This document shows positions 1-12,316 of a DNA stretch of 64,000 nucleotides, piece by piece. Under the pieces are notes generated by a model. That model did not search any database and was not told the origin of the DNA. It was given only the letters and a program-made list of their open reading frames with translations. Location of the stretch: positions 13,506,137 through 13,570,136 of the forward strand of contig NC_135172.1 of assembly GCF_041146795.1 (NCBI RefSeq), written 5' to 3'. How positions within the stretch are numbered: position 1 is the stretch's first letter; each line of letters opens with the position of its first letter. The stretch comes from Maylandia zebra. Lineage: Eukaryota > Chordata > Actinopteri > Cichliformes > Cichlidae. A program made the position numbers and the translations under genes.

Positions 1-290
1 TGAAACAAAGCATAATGTCCCAGAGATGCTCTGGGACCAAGGGTCCAAGGGTTTCATCCCAATACGTTATGGCAGGAGTGCTGTTACTTAGTCTACGTGT
101 CCCTCAATGGATATGTTTCCCCAGACAATCAATTACAAACTGGTCAAACTGGTCATACTGAACGATGTTAGGCAATAAAATGTTCTCCATGGTGTCTCCA
201 GACTCTTTCACACCTGTCACAGGGGTGAAAAGCACAGGATGCCAATGGTGAACCTCCAGATAAAGACTTCCACCATGAGCATTCATCCTA
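1..290 (-). pseudogene. Tc1-like transposase relic, cut by the window edge
   Basis: On the minus strand, 104-286 reads as a 60-residue piece with MENILLPNIVQYDQF and a preceding VLFTPVTGVKESG. This resembles the middle of a Tc1/mariner transposase that is common in fish genomes (recognised from memory). Downstream the frame breaks, and a piece reading HLWDIM near position 20 (normally just after the catalytic acidic residue) follows too soon, so the copy has an internal deletion. No terminal inverted repeat is visible inside the window. It is dead DNA. A second relic of the same family lies at 26757-27000. Confidence 0.6.
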
Positions 291-2111
291 CATTAAAGCA
301 ATTTCTAAACAATTAAAGTACAGAAGTTCTATTTTTCACTATCCTCTCCAGAAAGTTCTCTTTTTTCCCCAATGTGTCCACAGTATGAAATTTCCACAGG
401 AAACTTTCTGTGAATTCACAAAAACGTCCTGTTTAAAGTCCAAAAAGTCACACTGACAGATTTCTTTCATTAACTCCAGCAGCGTTTGTACTGTTGTCAT
501 GTATAAAAACATACTGTTGAAACCTCTTTTTCTTATGTTAAGATATTGCAGGGGTTAAATGCATGGTTACATTTCTTTACACTGTGTGAAAGGGGAGTTT
601 CACTGTTACGGCCCCAAAATACAAAATTAGTTAAACAGCCTCGGTTTAGACTATAATAAACACAATACTGGCTGAAATCCACACTTTATCTGCAAAACAG
701 TTTATACCTCATCAAAAAACTGTATGAAAAGCACAAAACATCCAATCAGGTCGCCCTCCCTCTGGATTCCCCAGCTCTCCATATCCTAAAAGATTACCAC
801 TCTGAGATTGGTTGCTTTTTATTGGTTACCGGCACAGAATTGCTATTATCACTGCAGAGCTGAAGAGCCAAGAGATCTTACAGGATATGTGCGATAATCA
901 CATTTCCCCAAAATTTCAATCAGCTGTGAATGAATCTTATTGCTGAATTTGTGAGACAAGCCCTGTTTTCTTGCCACTGTTTAATGTCCACTTACCAGGA
1001 AATCTGCTGTAAAACATAACTCATAGTGCAGTAACACAAAATTTCAACCATTAAATTTAATATCATACTGCTCTGGCCTGCTGGTAACCTTGGCCTGCTC
1101 TGTGTTACACCATAATATTAGAGATTTGTTAGAGTTTGCACACTGTCAAACAGGTGCGGAAGAAACAGACGGCAATCGGCATCCTTTTCTCTATGACTAC
1201 GGCATACCCAGCCTCCGGCCAGCTGCCTCTGACACTGGGAGGAAATAAGGAAATGGAGGAGCCCAATACAGCTAACTGGAAACTGTGAGTGCTGGAACAA
1301 CCACACACTGGACACACATTGTGAAATGCAACCCGCCTAATAAGGAAAGCAGATTGAACATGCTGAAGAAACATGTCTGAACCATTTCTCACATCCTAAC
1401 CAACCACAAAGTGGGTCACTGGTGTAAACAGGAAGGGGTATTCAATTTGCCATGTGTCTTCTGTCTCTGTCTTTGTGCAGTCTTTCTTTTAGTTCCTCCT
1501 TATCTTTTCCCCTTCTTTATTCTCATCTTATTTTCATTATAAGGTTGTTTGTACTTTTGATAGTCCCTCTGGAGCACCAAAAAAATGAATGCAGTGATCC
1601 TCAGTGCAAACAATTGATCTTCAGCTATACGTTCGCCTAGTCTACTCCTAAACAGCAGAAGACATTCTGACACTCTTTAGTCAGTTTCGGGCATTAAGCC
1701 AGAAACATACACTTAACCTGTTAGCCCACTTGTGTACGTGGAGGTTTCTGTGCTCATTATAACTGTACAAAACAGAAGCTTGAGGTAATCCAAGGTACCA
1801 TTTTTTTACTTGAATACTTTTTTATTAGATTAACTGAGAGGTCAAAGGAAGTATGATCTGCGCCCAATGTGCTCATGCAAAGTTTAAGGCGGGATGCTAA
1901 TCCACAGACTGTATAAAAAAGCGCTACTAAAGGCCTCATTTTGAGGCCTCGAGGTTTTGCAGATATGAAACATGAACGTAGACCCTGTGACATCATCCAG
2001 TGGTTTTGTACTCCATATTTTGAAGGGTTTCAAAAACCAGAAATTTCAAAACTTCTACTTTCAAAGAGTTTGAGTGCTAAGTTTTTAGCTAACCCTAGCA
2101 TGTAACACTAG

Positions 2112-2147
2112 CAATATATGGATGTAGCGGTCGACATCCATATATTG
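2112..2147. repeat. Perfect inverted repeat, 14-bp arms
   Basis: Arm caatatatggatgt (2112-2125) is followed by the 8-base spacer agcggtcg and by its exact reverse complement (2134-2147). It could form a stem-loop or cruciform. No function is evident; it may be the core of a small palindromic transposable element. Confidence 0.8.
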
Positions 2148-2615
2148 TATGGGTGTGACACACACACTGCAACACACACCTGCTAATTAGTGTTAACTAA
2201 CAGCAATTCCTGGAATTTCACTCACCAAAACTAAAGCACCAACTTCCTGGACCAATATCACAAACACAAGTGAGAGTTCCAGCTCAATTATAAAGGTGAG
2301 GCCTAGCAGACACTGCAAGTCAAAGTAGTCAATCAAAGTGGCCAGCACGCAAATGTGCTGTAAAACCTTGGTAAGCATTAAAAAGGTGAGCTTTAAAAAA
2401 AAATCCCATCCTGTGTGGTTTTTACGAAGTAAAAATTAGCACCAAATACTTTGGGGGCCTTTTTGGGGTGTTCTTTTGGAGCCAGCCTCAAGTGGTCATC
2501 AGAGGAACTGCAGTTTTTTTTTTTGCCACTTCCACTTTGGCCAAATTTGCAGTTATAGATTTGAGACTGAGTAAATATACAACATGCATATGACTTCCCA
2601 TACGGTAACAAAATA

Positions 2616-2663
2616 TATTTTGAAATATATTTTGAAATACATTTCAAAATATATTTCAAAATA
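2616..2663. repeat. Inverted repeat, 23-bp arms, 2-base spacer
   Basis: The arms 2616-2638 and 2641-2663 are exact reverse complements separated only by 'ac', built on the alternating motif ttttgaaatata. The AT-rich hairpin is almost loop-free, so it is a cruciform candidate. It is not linked to any gene. Confidence 0.85.
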
Positions 2664-3206
2664 CAATTGAAAATTAATTAAAAATCTTTTCATATATTTC
2701 AGTCAAAGAAAACACATTCACATATAACAACTGAGAATCTTTATTTGATATCTAAAACAAACATAGCATATAAATCAAGCTAGGAACATACATTATACAA
2801 CATTATTCTTATAACATGCTTAAACATGCTTAAACATTCTAAAATTATATACATATAATATCATTAGTTAATCATTAAGCGTGTAATCATTAGTTATTAT
2901 TAATCTCTGGCTCTCTTTCACAGTGTGCATTTTGTCCTGTTGGAACAAATGAAAAAAAAAACTGAATTGAAACTGATCAACAAAGTAATTGAGAAAGATC
3001 AAAAATAATAAACTAATTCACAAAGGAAGAAAAAAAATCAGAGGAACTCAGCTGTCTTGGTTGCAAAGATTGACTGAGGTTTACACAGCTTTGATTACTT
3101 TGAGCCTTTACTACTACAATACATCAGACGTGACAGACACATCCAGCCTTAAAGCTCACTACAAACCACGTGATCATTTACAGTTCACCTGCTACTTTAG
3201 TTTATA

Positions 3207-3285
3207 TCAGGGGTGTCAAACATAAGGCCCAGGTGCCAAAATCAGCTCAGCAGAGACTACAATGTGGCCCACTGAAAAGCTTTGC

Positions 3286-3341
<56 letters not shown>
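3207..3341. repeat. Dispersed hAT-like repeat end plus (ATT)n microsatellite
   Basis: The stretch beginning caggggtgtcaaac and continuing through aaggccc and ggcccac looks like the end of a dispersed vertebrate hAT-type element. A related sequence occurs at 55525-55600. It runs into a pure ATT array at 3288-3341. The family assignment is from memory and uncertain. Confidence 0.45.
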
Positions 3342-3349
<8 letters not shown>

Positions 3350-3589
3350 GAGGGAATAGAATTTAAACTTTTAACTGTTTCTGTCGTACGTTTCACAGGT
3401 TTTTCTATTGATTAATTATGCCAGAAACGTTTCTGCAAATGTTCCACTATAGAAAAAACATTATGAACAAGCTACCTGAACTTGTGTAATTTTACACATT
3501 GCAGTTGTTTTTCTTACATGAAGATATCTCGGGTATTATGATGTAAAATTAGCTCCACATCCCTGGTTTTTATCTGCCGCCTGAGTAGC

Positions 3590-4098
3590 GTCCTTGCCCA
3601 CTCTGTCAATCACTCTGACGCTCCGCTCTCATTGGCTGACATGCCCCACCGCCAGCCAAACAGGGTGGATACCAAAAACGCGCAGGTTGGCAGAAGGAAC
3701 GACCAAAAAGCTCCAAGCTGCTCGTTTAGTAGAACGAGTTGGAACAAACGAGGGAGCGGCTGCCGCGCCCTGTGTACGCCTCCTGGGACAGAGTTACTGC
3801 GCACAGGTAACAAATGCTAAGCCCACCGGAAGCGAAACAAAAGTTCGAGTAAAGATGACGCAGAAGACCGAGCGTATTTAACTTTGTGAGACTCAAAAGT
3901 AAAAGGTGGACTTGAGCCTCGATAGAAACAGAAAAAACCCCATATCATAGTAGTTTTTTCGGCCCTCTGTTTTTGTGGGGTTTTTCCTTTTTTTTCACTT
4001 TTGCTTTGTGAGCTGGGGAGGAGTTCTCAGGTGCGAAAACAAGCAAAGATCTAACCTGGATAACTATACCTGCTGGAGGCGTTCACAGACGACTAAAG
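3590..4098 (+). promoter_or_regulatory. lpar2: CpG-rich promoter and probable non-coding first exon of lpar2
   Basis: Unlike the AT-rich flanks, 3590-4300 is rich in CpG and GC. At 4098/4099 there is a good splice donor (aaag|gtgagt). The next acceptor with a coding exon on this strand is the lpar2 exon at 15167, so I infer that this is the lpar2 promoter and untranslated first exon, leaving an 11 kb first intron. No TATA box stands out and the transcription start is unknown. The exon could instead belong to an unseen upstream gene. Confidence 0.45.
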
Positions 4099-7000
4099 GT
4101 GAGTTCAAACTCGTCTCCCGCTCCACATTCACACTTCTTCTGTATTAAAAAAAATTCAGCGGAGGGCGACGAGTTTGAAATGCGCGCCCGGGGAGAAGAG
4201 AAATGTTTGTACGGTGCTTCATTGTTTCCTCCGTGCGGAGGTCGCGACTCCCGTGAGCGTGCGAAGGTATCTGCGCGGAAGGAGTCTGGAGCTCATTACC
4301 TTACGGAGAAGCAGCCGTTCCCTTTTTTCTTTTTAATGCAGCTAAGCAGTTTTGCCACGCTTACTACGAGGGCAGTGTTAACTTTCTTCCAAAGTAAAAC
4401 AACCATTTTTCTTCCCTCTGCCTTTATTTTCCCGGATATCTACACAGCACACTGCATATGCAAATAGAAAAGGAAAGAAAACGCCAAACGCACATTTACA
4501 GCACAGGTGTCGCCTACAGGAAAACAGCCCTGCAATAAAGTTAAACTGTTCCGTCTGTGGACACAGTGTTACGGCGTGTTCACTTCACAGAGTTAGTGTT
4601 GAGTTTACAGTAAGTCCCAAAAAGCGAAAGCAGCAAATCTGCATACGAAAAGCTTCACTTCAGGACCAGAGTACTGAGACAAAGTAAAACTGTATCTGTG
4701 CCTCTTCATAAACCACCATAAAGTTAACATCTCTGGTCTGCTTATTTTCTGATCCATCGCTCATTTGTACACTCTAACAAGGTGTCAGAAAGTATTAAAC
4801 CTTTCTTTTTTTTCCTGTTTAGTTTGACTAAGTTATTTTGGAGGGAGGGCTGTTCACATTATTCAATTCAGAGGTATAGAAAAAGCACTGATTTGTTTTT
4901 GTACTGAGTTTGAACGGCTGTGTCAGTGTTCATATGAAAGATGTGACAGGACAAACCTTATTTTGTGAATGTTAAACGGACTGGTTCTTGTATAGTGCTT
5001 TTCTACTCTACTCAAGCACTTTATTACACCTGGCCTGTCAGCTGAGGTTTGAATTGACATGACATGCTAATGATCACTGCATCGAAAGCATGTTTTTCAC
5101 AAGTTAAAAAGAAAACGCCAAAAGAAACAAACCTATTGAATCCCAGTCTTAAACATGCAGTAAACACACACCACCTCAAACTTGTATATACATTTTAAAT
5201 GACATTCCTGATCCAGTCTCACTATTTATGCATATCAGCAGTGCATGTCCTCTGTCTTTATTACAAGATATTCACTTGGGCTTTAAAAACAAACAAAAAT
5301 AAGATTACAGGAAATGCTAATTATGGGAATGAAGATTTAAAGAAAAACAAGGGTTGGGGGGGGGGGGGGGGTGTTAAAAACAGCTTAAGTTTTAAAAGTG
5401 AAACAAAGACTGGATCAGTCATATCAGGAGAAACAAGCAGCTGTCTGTGCGTGTGTCTGGGTGATTAAAGTGCTAAAGGTAATCTCCATATAGGTGACAC
5501 ATGGTGAGTGGTGTCAATACTTCACAGTAGAAGAGAGGGGGTCCTGTGGAGAGAAGTACAATCTCAGTTTTACCTGGAATCAGAGGTCACAAACACAATC
5601 AATTGTGTCTGCCTACACCGTCGTATTGGTTTCAGCTATTGTGGGGGTGCATGCATTTCCTAGTACTGTTTCCTATTCTAAAGAAAGGCTGGCTGAAGTC
5701 AATAAGCTAAGACTCTTTCTTTAGGGAGAAAGAGAGCAACACTGAGGGGAGGAGGGAGAAAAGGCCTTGGGTGTGGCTCCCCTGGTAATGACCAGTTTCC
5801 ATTCAAACCGGTGTTTACTGATCCCGTCGAGTCCTTTCACGCACAAACACAGACACACGATGCATGAAAACTCACAGGCTGCGCGCGCGCGCACACACAC
5901 ACACACACAGTGGTCAAGTTTAGAGGAATGCGCAAAAGTCTTAATTAGGCGTGCAGGAAATGCTGTAATTGAATGTTAGCCGGTGGTGACAGTTGGTTGG
6001 TCTTTGTTCTAATGCAAGCTGGTTTGTTGTCGTGAACTTGTGTGTTCAGGTCACAAGTATCAGTTGTAAACCCACTAAGACAACAGAAAATGTGGGAAGG
6101 GGAAACTGCTAAATGTATGTGTGAATGGAGGGGGAGGGTATGAGACTGTAACCCACAACTTCCTAACATCAGCTTCTTTCTCCTTTTCACATGTCAAGTA
6201 TTTGTTTGGCATACGTACTCGTATGCCTAACGATTTCCGGTGTGTGTTCAGAACTGTAGCTGCTGTTACAGCTTAAGCTCGACTTAAGCTGACCAAGTTT
6301 TACTTTTGGTCTTTAGAGTGAGCCTGTAATAATACTTTATTTTTGTAGTGTTTATCAGATAATTGTATTATCTTTATGTAATAATAATAAAAATTTCAAC
6401 ATAAAGTGCATTTTTATTTTCTTAAAAAAGGCAGAAACAAAAGGTTATTTGACCAGCTTCACCTTTAAACTCCGAGTAACCTTAGCCAGCATTCTTTTGT
6501 AAATTAAGCTAAAACAGTGATCATCAAACACTTTAGTGCAAAAAACAACAAACTCATTGGACTCACAATACCTCCATGCTTATTTATTGTCTGTCTCTTT
6601 CAGCCAGTTATTTAGACAAACTAGCCTGTTCACATTTTCAGAGCTCAAGGCAGATCTCTCTTTTTTGTTACTATGTATTTTGCAAGTGAGAACAGTCTCT
6701 CCCATGGGACAGAAGTGGCAGGACTAACCAAATACTTGCAGACCAGGACTGACATCTGTGGGTAGGTCCCTGCTCGACTGGAACACAGGGCTCATCTGAA
6801 TCAGTAGCACACTTTCTAACCCCCTGTCTTCTACCACTGATACTAGTCTACAGTCAAGAGAATTTGTAAGTTTGTCTGATGTTGACTTAGTAATTTTGGT
6901 CCTGAAGCCAGTCATTTCATCAAGTTTGGCCTGCCAACAACTTTTGTTGGTACTCAAACTGCTAACTCTAACAGCTCCCACAGTTTCTGTGCTGCATTTA

Positions 7001-7597
7001 GATGGTGCCATAAAGTTAAAGTGCTTCAGTGCTATGCAAACTCTGTTTGCACAAAACCACGCTTTTATCAAGGCTTCTGTTGGATAGACTGTAGAAATGA
7101 AATTTGCCTTCGTTCAGTCCTAGCAACACGCTTTCTTCTGATTCTGCTGGGGTTTTTTTTTGGGGGGGGGGGGGGGGGGTTTGTAGCTGTGTGTGTCACT
7201 GTAATCGGTATACCAGGAAATCATGCATTAACAAAAGTTCCCCTTTGCTTGAAATGTAAAGTGCGATTAAATATGTTAATTTTTTTTCACACAATGTTTT
7301 TTCAAATGAATCACAATTAACGCATTAAATTCCCACCCCTAATTTTTACATTCTTGAACATTCGTCCAGAAGTTTGACATAAAAGGACAAAAGTAGTCAC
7401 GTGTGAATGAGTACCATTACTGAGTATATATTTAAAAAAAAAAAAAAAACATTTTAAAAAGTCTTAATGACCACATGGGAAAATATGTATTCCCTGACCG
7501 GTTGTCAAGTAGTTGCTGGAGGTTGCTGGCTAACACTAGGAACAAGAACCTTCTTGTTATTGCTTTGATCGTTAGCTGACTGCAGTGTTCACCTTTA

Positions 7598-8923
7598 CAC
7601 CACGTTCCAAATTATAATGCAAATTGTGTTTAAGTGTCATAAAGATTAAATACGTTGTTGTTCAAATAAACCCATGGATGGAATCATGTCTCAGAGCTCT
7701 TTGGATGATTGAAATCAATCTTGGACACCTATGATTATTAGTTTGCCAGGTGAGCCCAATTAAAGGAAAAACTACTAAAGAAGGATGTTCCACATTATTA
7801 AGCAGACCACCATTTTCAAGCAATATAGGAAAGAAAAAGGATATTTCACAAAAACTTAAGTGTGATCACCATAATGTTCAGAGATTTGTGGCTGAGTCAG
7901 AACACACATGGGTTCGTGCAGATAAAGGGACAATGATGAAGGTTTCTGCCAGACAAATACGTCAGATTAAGAGAGCAGCTGCTAAAAGGCCGTTACAAAG
8001 CAGCAAACGCATATTTGAAGCTGCTGGTGCCTCTGGAGCCCTGCGAACATCAAGGTGTAGGATCCTCCAGAGACTTGCAGTTGTGCATAAACCTTATATT
8101 TGGCCACCCCTAACCAATGCTCACAAGCTGAAACAGCTGCAGTGGGCCTCGAACTACAAGAAGACTAGTTTTCAAACAGTCTTGTTCACTGATGAGTGCA
8201 GTGCAACCCTGGATGGTCCAGATGGATGCAGTGGTGGATGGTTGGTGGACGGCCACCATGTCTCAACAAGGCTGCAACGTCAGCAAGGAGGTGGTGTAGT
8301 GTTTTGAGCCGGAATCACAGGGAGAGAGCTGGTCGGCCCCTTTTGGGTCCCTGAAGGTGTGAAAATGACCTCTGCAAAGTATGTGGAGTTTCTGACTGAC
8401 CACTTTCTTCCATGGTAGAAAGAGAAGAACTGTGCCTTCTGCAACAAAACCATCTTCATGCAAGACAATGCACCATCTTATGCTACAAGGAATACCTCTG
8501 CATCATTGGCTGCTATCGGCATAAAAAGAGAGAAGCTCATGGTGTGACCCCCAGTCTTCCCTGAACTCAACCCTATTGAGAACCTTTGGAGCATCCTCAA
8601 AAAAAAAAATAATTGAGTGTGGGATGCAGTTCACATCCAAACAGCAGCTCTGGGAGGCTATTCTGACATCCTGCAAAGACATTCAAGTAGAAACTTTCCA
8701 AAAACTTGCAAGTTCCATGGATGCAAGAATTGTAAAACTGCTATCAAATAAGGGGTCCTATGTTAATATATAACTTGACCTCTTAAGATGTTTTTGATTG
8801 AAATAGCTTTTGATTTCAGTAAAATTGATCTACTAATGCTGCAAATTCAACAAATGACCATTTTCAGTTCTCTACAACCTATAAAATGTTTCAAAACTCT
8901 GTGCGTAATAATTTGGAACAGTG
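7598..8923 (+). mobile_element. Decayed DD37E Tc1-type transposon
   Basis: The ends match as inverted repeats: the left contains gttccaaattat and the right contains ataatttggaac. The left end abuts a TA dinucleotide; the right-hand TA looks mutated to CA. Between them is a plus-strand transposase frame from about 7750, with TDECSATLDGPDG as the first catalytic block, MQDNAPS as the second and LNPIENLW as the third. Counting residues from the second D to the E gives 37. In-frame stops (for example at 8305-8307 and in the block near 8415) and a frame slip near 8605 kill it, and the usual SPDLNP motif reads FPELNP. Confidence 0.8.
7750..8770 (+). pseudogene. Broken DD37E transposase
   Basis: The first 185 codons are open (to 8307). 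They cover the helix-turn-helix DNA-binding part and the first catalytic block, ending with QQGGGVVF at a stop where the sister element at 9103-10661 reads on as VLVWAGI. Beyond it, the second and third catalytic blocks are recognisable but interrupted by further stops at about 8416 and 8545. The protein cannot be made. It is related to, but clearly diverged from, the neighbouring minus-strand transposase. Confidence 0.8.
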
Positions 8924-9102
8924 CATTTTAAGTTTTTTATTTTTGAGAAACGTACTGTTTTCATTGGCAGTTTTGTTGAGTAACATTTGAATTATACTCT
9001 AATGGTTGATGACTCAAAAATTATGCCAATCGGCCAACCACGCTAAAGCCATTGTCACATGTCTGTTATTAGACTGCGGGATAGTAACACTTTTTAAATG
9101 TA

Positions 9103-10661
9103 CAGGGAGTGCAGAATTGTTAGGCAAGTTGTATTTCTGAGGAATAATTTTATTATTGAACAACAACCATGTTCTCAATGAACCCAAAAAACTCATTAAT
9201 ATCAAAGCTGAATGTTTGTGGAAGTAGTTTTTAGTTTGTTTTTAGTTTTAGCTATTTTAGGGGGATATCTGTGTGTGCAGGTGACTATTACTGTGCATAA
9301 TTATTAGGCAACTTAACAAAAAACAAATATATACCCATTTCAATTATTTATTTTTACCAGTGAAACCAATATAACATCTCCACATTCACAAATATACATT
9401 TCTGACATTCAAAAACAAAACAAAAACCAATCAGCGACCAATATAGCCACCTTTCTTTGCAAGGACACTCAAAAGCCTGCCATCCATGGATTCTGTCAGT
9501 GTTTTGATCTGTTCACCATCAACATTGCAGCAGCAACCACAGCCTCCCAGACACTGTTCAGAGAGGTGTACTGTTTTCCCTCCTTGTAAATCTCACATTT
9601 GATGATGGACCACAGGTTCTCAATGGGGTTCAGATCAGGTGAACAAGGTGGCCATGTCATTAGTTTTTCTTCTTTTATACCCTTTCTTGCCAGCCACGCT
9701 GTGGAGTACTTGGACGCGTGTGATGGAGCATCGTCCTGCATGAAAATCATGTTTTTCTTGAAGGATGCAGACTTCTTCCTGTACCACTGCTTGAAGAAGG
9801 TGTCTTCCAGAAACTGGCAGTAGGACTGGGAGTTGAGCTTGACTCCATCCTCAACCCGAAAAGGCCCCACAAGCTCATCTTTGATGATACCAGCCCAAAC
9901 CAGTACTCCACCTCCACCTTGCTGGCGTCTGAGTCGGACTGGAGCTCTCTGCCCTTTACCAATCCAGCCACGGGCCCATCCATCTGGCCCATCAAGACTC
10001 ACTCTCATTTCATCAGTCCATAAAACCTTAGAAAAACCAGTCTTGAGATATTTCTTGGCCCAGTCTTGACGTTTCAGCTTGTGTGTTTTGTTCAGTGGTG
10101 GTCGTCTTTCAGCCTTTCTTACCTTGGCCATGTCTCTGAGTATTGCACACCTTGTGCTTTTGGGCACTCCAGTGATGTTGCAGCTCTGAAATATGGCCAA
10201 ACTGGTGGCAAGTGGCATCTTGGCAGCTGCACGCTTGACTTTTCTCAGTTCATGGGCAGTTATTTTGCGCCTTGGTTTTTCCACACGCTTCTTGCGACCC
10301 TGTTGACTATTTTGAATGAAACGCTTGATTGTTCGATGATCACGCTTCAGAAGCTTTGCAATTTTGAGACTGCTGCATCCCTCTGCAAGATATCTCACTA
10401 TTTTTGACTTTTCTGAGCCTGTCAAGTCCTTCTTTTGACCCATTTTGCCAAAGGAAAGGACGTTGCCTAATAATTATGCACACCTGATATAGGGTGTTGA
10501 TGTTATTAGACCACACCCCTTCTCATTACAGAGATGCACATCACCTAATATGCTTAATTGGTAGTAGGCTTTCGAGCCTATACAGCTTGGAGTAAGACAA
10601 CATGCATGAAGATGATGATGTGGACAAAATACTCATTTGCCTAATAATTCTGCACTCCCTG
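9103..10661 (-). mobile_element. Near-complete DD37E Tc1-type transposon (TRT-like)
   Basis: Both ends are present. Left cagggagtgcagaatt and right aattctgcactccctg are inverted, and each is flanked by the TA target duplication (9101-9102 and 10662-10663), giving a 1559-bp element. The inverted repeats stay similar for about 26 bases. The transposase gene is on the minus strand. The 37-residue spacing between the last two catalytic residues matches the DD37E class known from fish as TRT; that name is from the literature as I recall it. It sits about 180 bp from the related decayed element, in opposite orientation. Confidence 0.9.
9496..10443 (-). CDS. DD37E transposase, frameshifted near the C-terminus
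   Basis: This is a 315-residue frame starting MGQKKDLTGSEKSK. It has an N-terminal helix-turn-helix (about residues 10-50), a basic linker, a first catalytic block VLWTDEMRVSLDGPDGW, a second block FMQDDAPSHAS and a third SPDLNPIENLW, with 37 residues between the second D and the E. These are the cut-and-paste DDE residues of IS630/Tc1/mariner transposases. The last residues MLMVNRSKH are out of frame. The family's usual tail, containing SMDGRLLSVLAKKGG, continues in another frame down to about 9430, so a small indel near 9530 has replaced roughly the last 30 residues. The catalytic core is intact, so activity is doubtful rather than excluded. Confidence 0.88.
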   Translation of the reverse strand: MGQKKDLTGSEKSKIVRYLAEGCSSLKIAKLLKRDHRTIKRFIQNSQQGRKKRVEKPRRKITAHELRKVKRAAAKMPLATSLAIFQSCNITGVPKSTRCAILRDMAKVRKAERRPPLNKTHKLKRQDWAKKYLKTGFSKVLWTDEMRVSLDGPDGWARGWIGKGQRAPVRLRRQQGGGGVLVWAGIIKDELVGPFRVEDGVKLNSQSYCQFLEDTFFKQWYRKKSASFKKNMIFMQDDAPSHASKYSTAWLARKGIKEEKLMTWPPCSPDLNPIENLWSIIKCEIYKEGKQYTSLNSVWEAVVAAAMLMVNRSKH

Positions 10662-11816
10662 TATTCTGTTTGATGTTTCAGCCGTCTAATGTGCAGTCAG
10701 CAGCTTTTGAAACAACCAGCACTGAGCATTCATGCTACAGTAAAATGACCAGTTTTAAAATGTTTATATTTTTAACAAATCTAAGTAATATTTTGCAGCA
10801 TTAACTTCCTGTCTTACAAGATATGACAGTGTTGCAGTTTCCGGTAAATTTCAACATTTCTATTATCACCATTTTCCCATCATCTGATAACTTTTTTTTT
10901 TTTTTAATTTGAACATGCAGACAGTCTGAAGAGGAAAGCCCAGCTTATAAGATGAAGTTGATATCCGCCGTTGCATGTTATCTCCAATGAGGGTTTTAGA
11001 CTTTGCTGAGCCAGCTAACATTGTGTTGAGCTAACCTTTATGTACCCGTCTACAACCTAGACCAGAGTTGCTGCAACAGATTTACTATTATTTCTCAATT
11101 TGTGTGAGTAGCAAGCTCTTATTAGTGCATCAGTTTGATATTTTGGGAAATGACACAAAAAGTCTGGCCATTAAACTGTCCTACATACAAAAAAGTGTTA
11201 AATCTTATTTTTACACTTTACATCAGATGAGACAACACGATTTGTTGGTGAGCATTAGCAGTGTGCCTTTAGCTTCACTTTTACAGAACAGAAGTATTAT
11301 CAACTTAGTGGTATTTTTTTTAGTTACCTAATTCTGAAAATGCTGTCAGTTTCCTTTTAGGCAGCAAGTTTTTTATTTTTATTATTTGTCTACCAGATAT
11401 TCACTCTCGCCAACTTGAGGCAGACTATTCAGTAACTTCTCACTGACTAGTCACTTACTTTGTGTGTCCTCTGTATAACCTTGGTCACATAGCAGCATGT
11501 CTGTTGTGCCTAAAACGGTGTAGAAAATGCGATGAGCACTTCAGTTGTGGCACATCATGTGACAGCAGCTGCTTAGTGCAGCTTAAGATGCACTTTGCAC
11601 TGAAGCGTTGTGGTTTTGTGCATTTTTGAAATAGGAAAATACAAATTCGCAGAACTGTCAGCCATAGTGCTCAAGGTGCCTTCTGAAATCAAGGTATGTT
11701 TGCAGGTGAAACTTAAATGGCAGTTGGACATCTAATTATGACTTAAGAGCTCGTCTTTTTATTAATATCTTTGGCTCAATGCACATGTAAACATTTCGAT
11801 GTCAATTGCAGACTAA

Positions 11817-12152
11817 TGTAAATGGCCTGGTAAATGGCCTGTATTTATATAGCGCTTTACTAGTCCCTAAGGACCCCAAAGCGCTTTACATATCCAGTCA
11901 TCCACCCATTCACACACACATTCACACACTGGTGATGGCAAGCTACATTGTAGCCACAGCCACCCTGGGGCGCACTGACAGAGGCGAGGCTGCCGGACAC
12001 TGGCGCCACCGGGCCCTCTGACCACCACCAGTAGACAACGGGTGAAGTGTCTTGCCCAAGGACACAACGACCGAGACTGTCCAAGCCGGGGCTCGAACCG
12101 GCAACCTTCCGATTACAAGGCGAACTCCCAACTCTTGAGCCACGATCGCCCC
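11817..12152 (-). mobile_element. tRNA-derived SINE, copy A
   Basis: Read on the minus strand it begins with a tRNA-like head carrying an A-box-like TGGCTCAAGAGTTGG and a B-box GGTTCGAGCCC, then a long body, and a tail containing AAAGCGCTTTGG and AGCGCTATATAAAT. A near-identical copy lies at 38792-39101. A short direct repeat (ATGT) may be the target duplication. The arrangement is that of a RNA-polymerase-III SINE; the exact family (V-SINE-like or a cichlid family) cannot be named with certainty. Confidence 0.8.
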
Positions 12153-12285
12153 ATGTTGGGCTTTTACAAACAGAGTTGGCCAATGTGATTATGCATTTAA
12201 AATAAGGAGTGGACTTGTCCACTTAGTACAATGGGTAAAATTAAAGTATGACTTTAAAACACAAATCCAACAACGAGAATTTTTT

Positions 12286-12316
<31 letters not shown>

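Larger units (their letters stand above)
291..3589. other. Intergenic, no gene seen
   Basis: AT-rich sequence with only short random open frames. It contains two strong inverted repeats (2112-2147 and 2616-2663), a dispersed-repeat end at 3207-3280 and an ATT microsatellite at 3288-3341, listed separately. No exon-like stretch with splice sites was found on either strand. Confidence 0.6.

Noticed and set aside
9599-10407. Plus-strand frames of 74-113 codons
   Set aside because: Antisense to the DD37E transposase.
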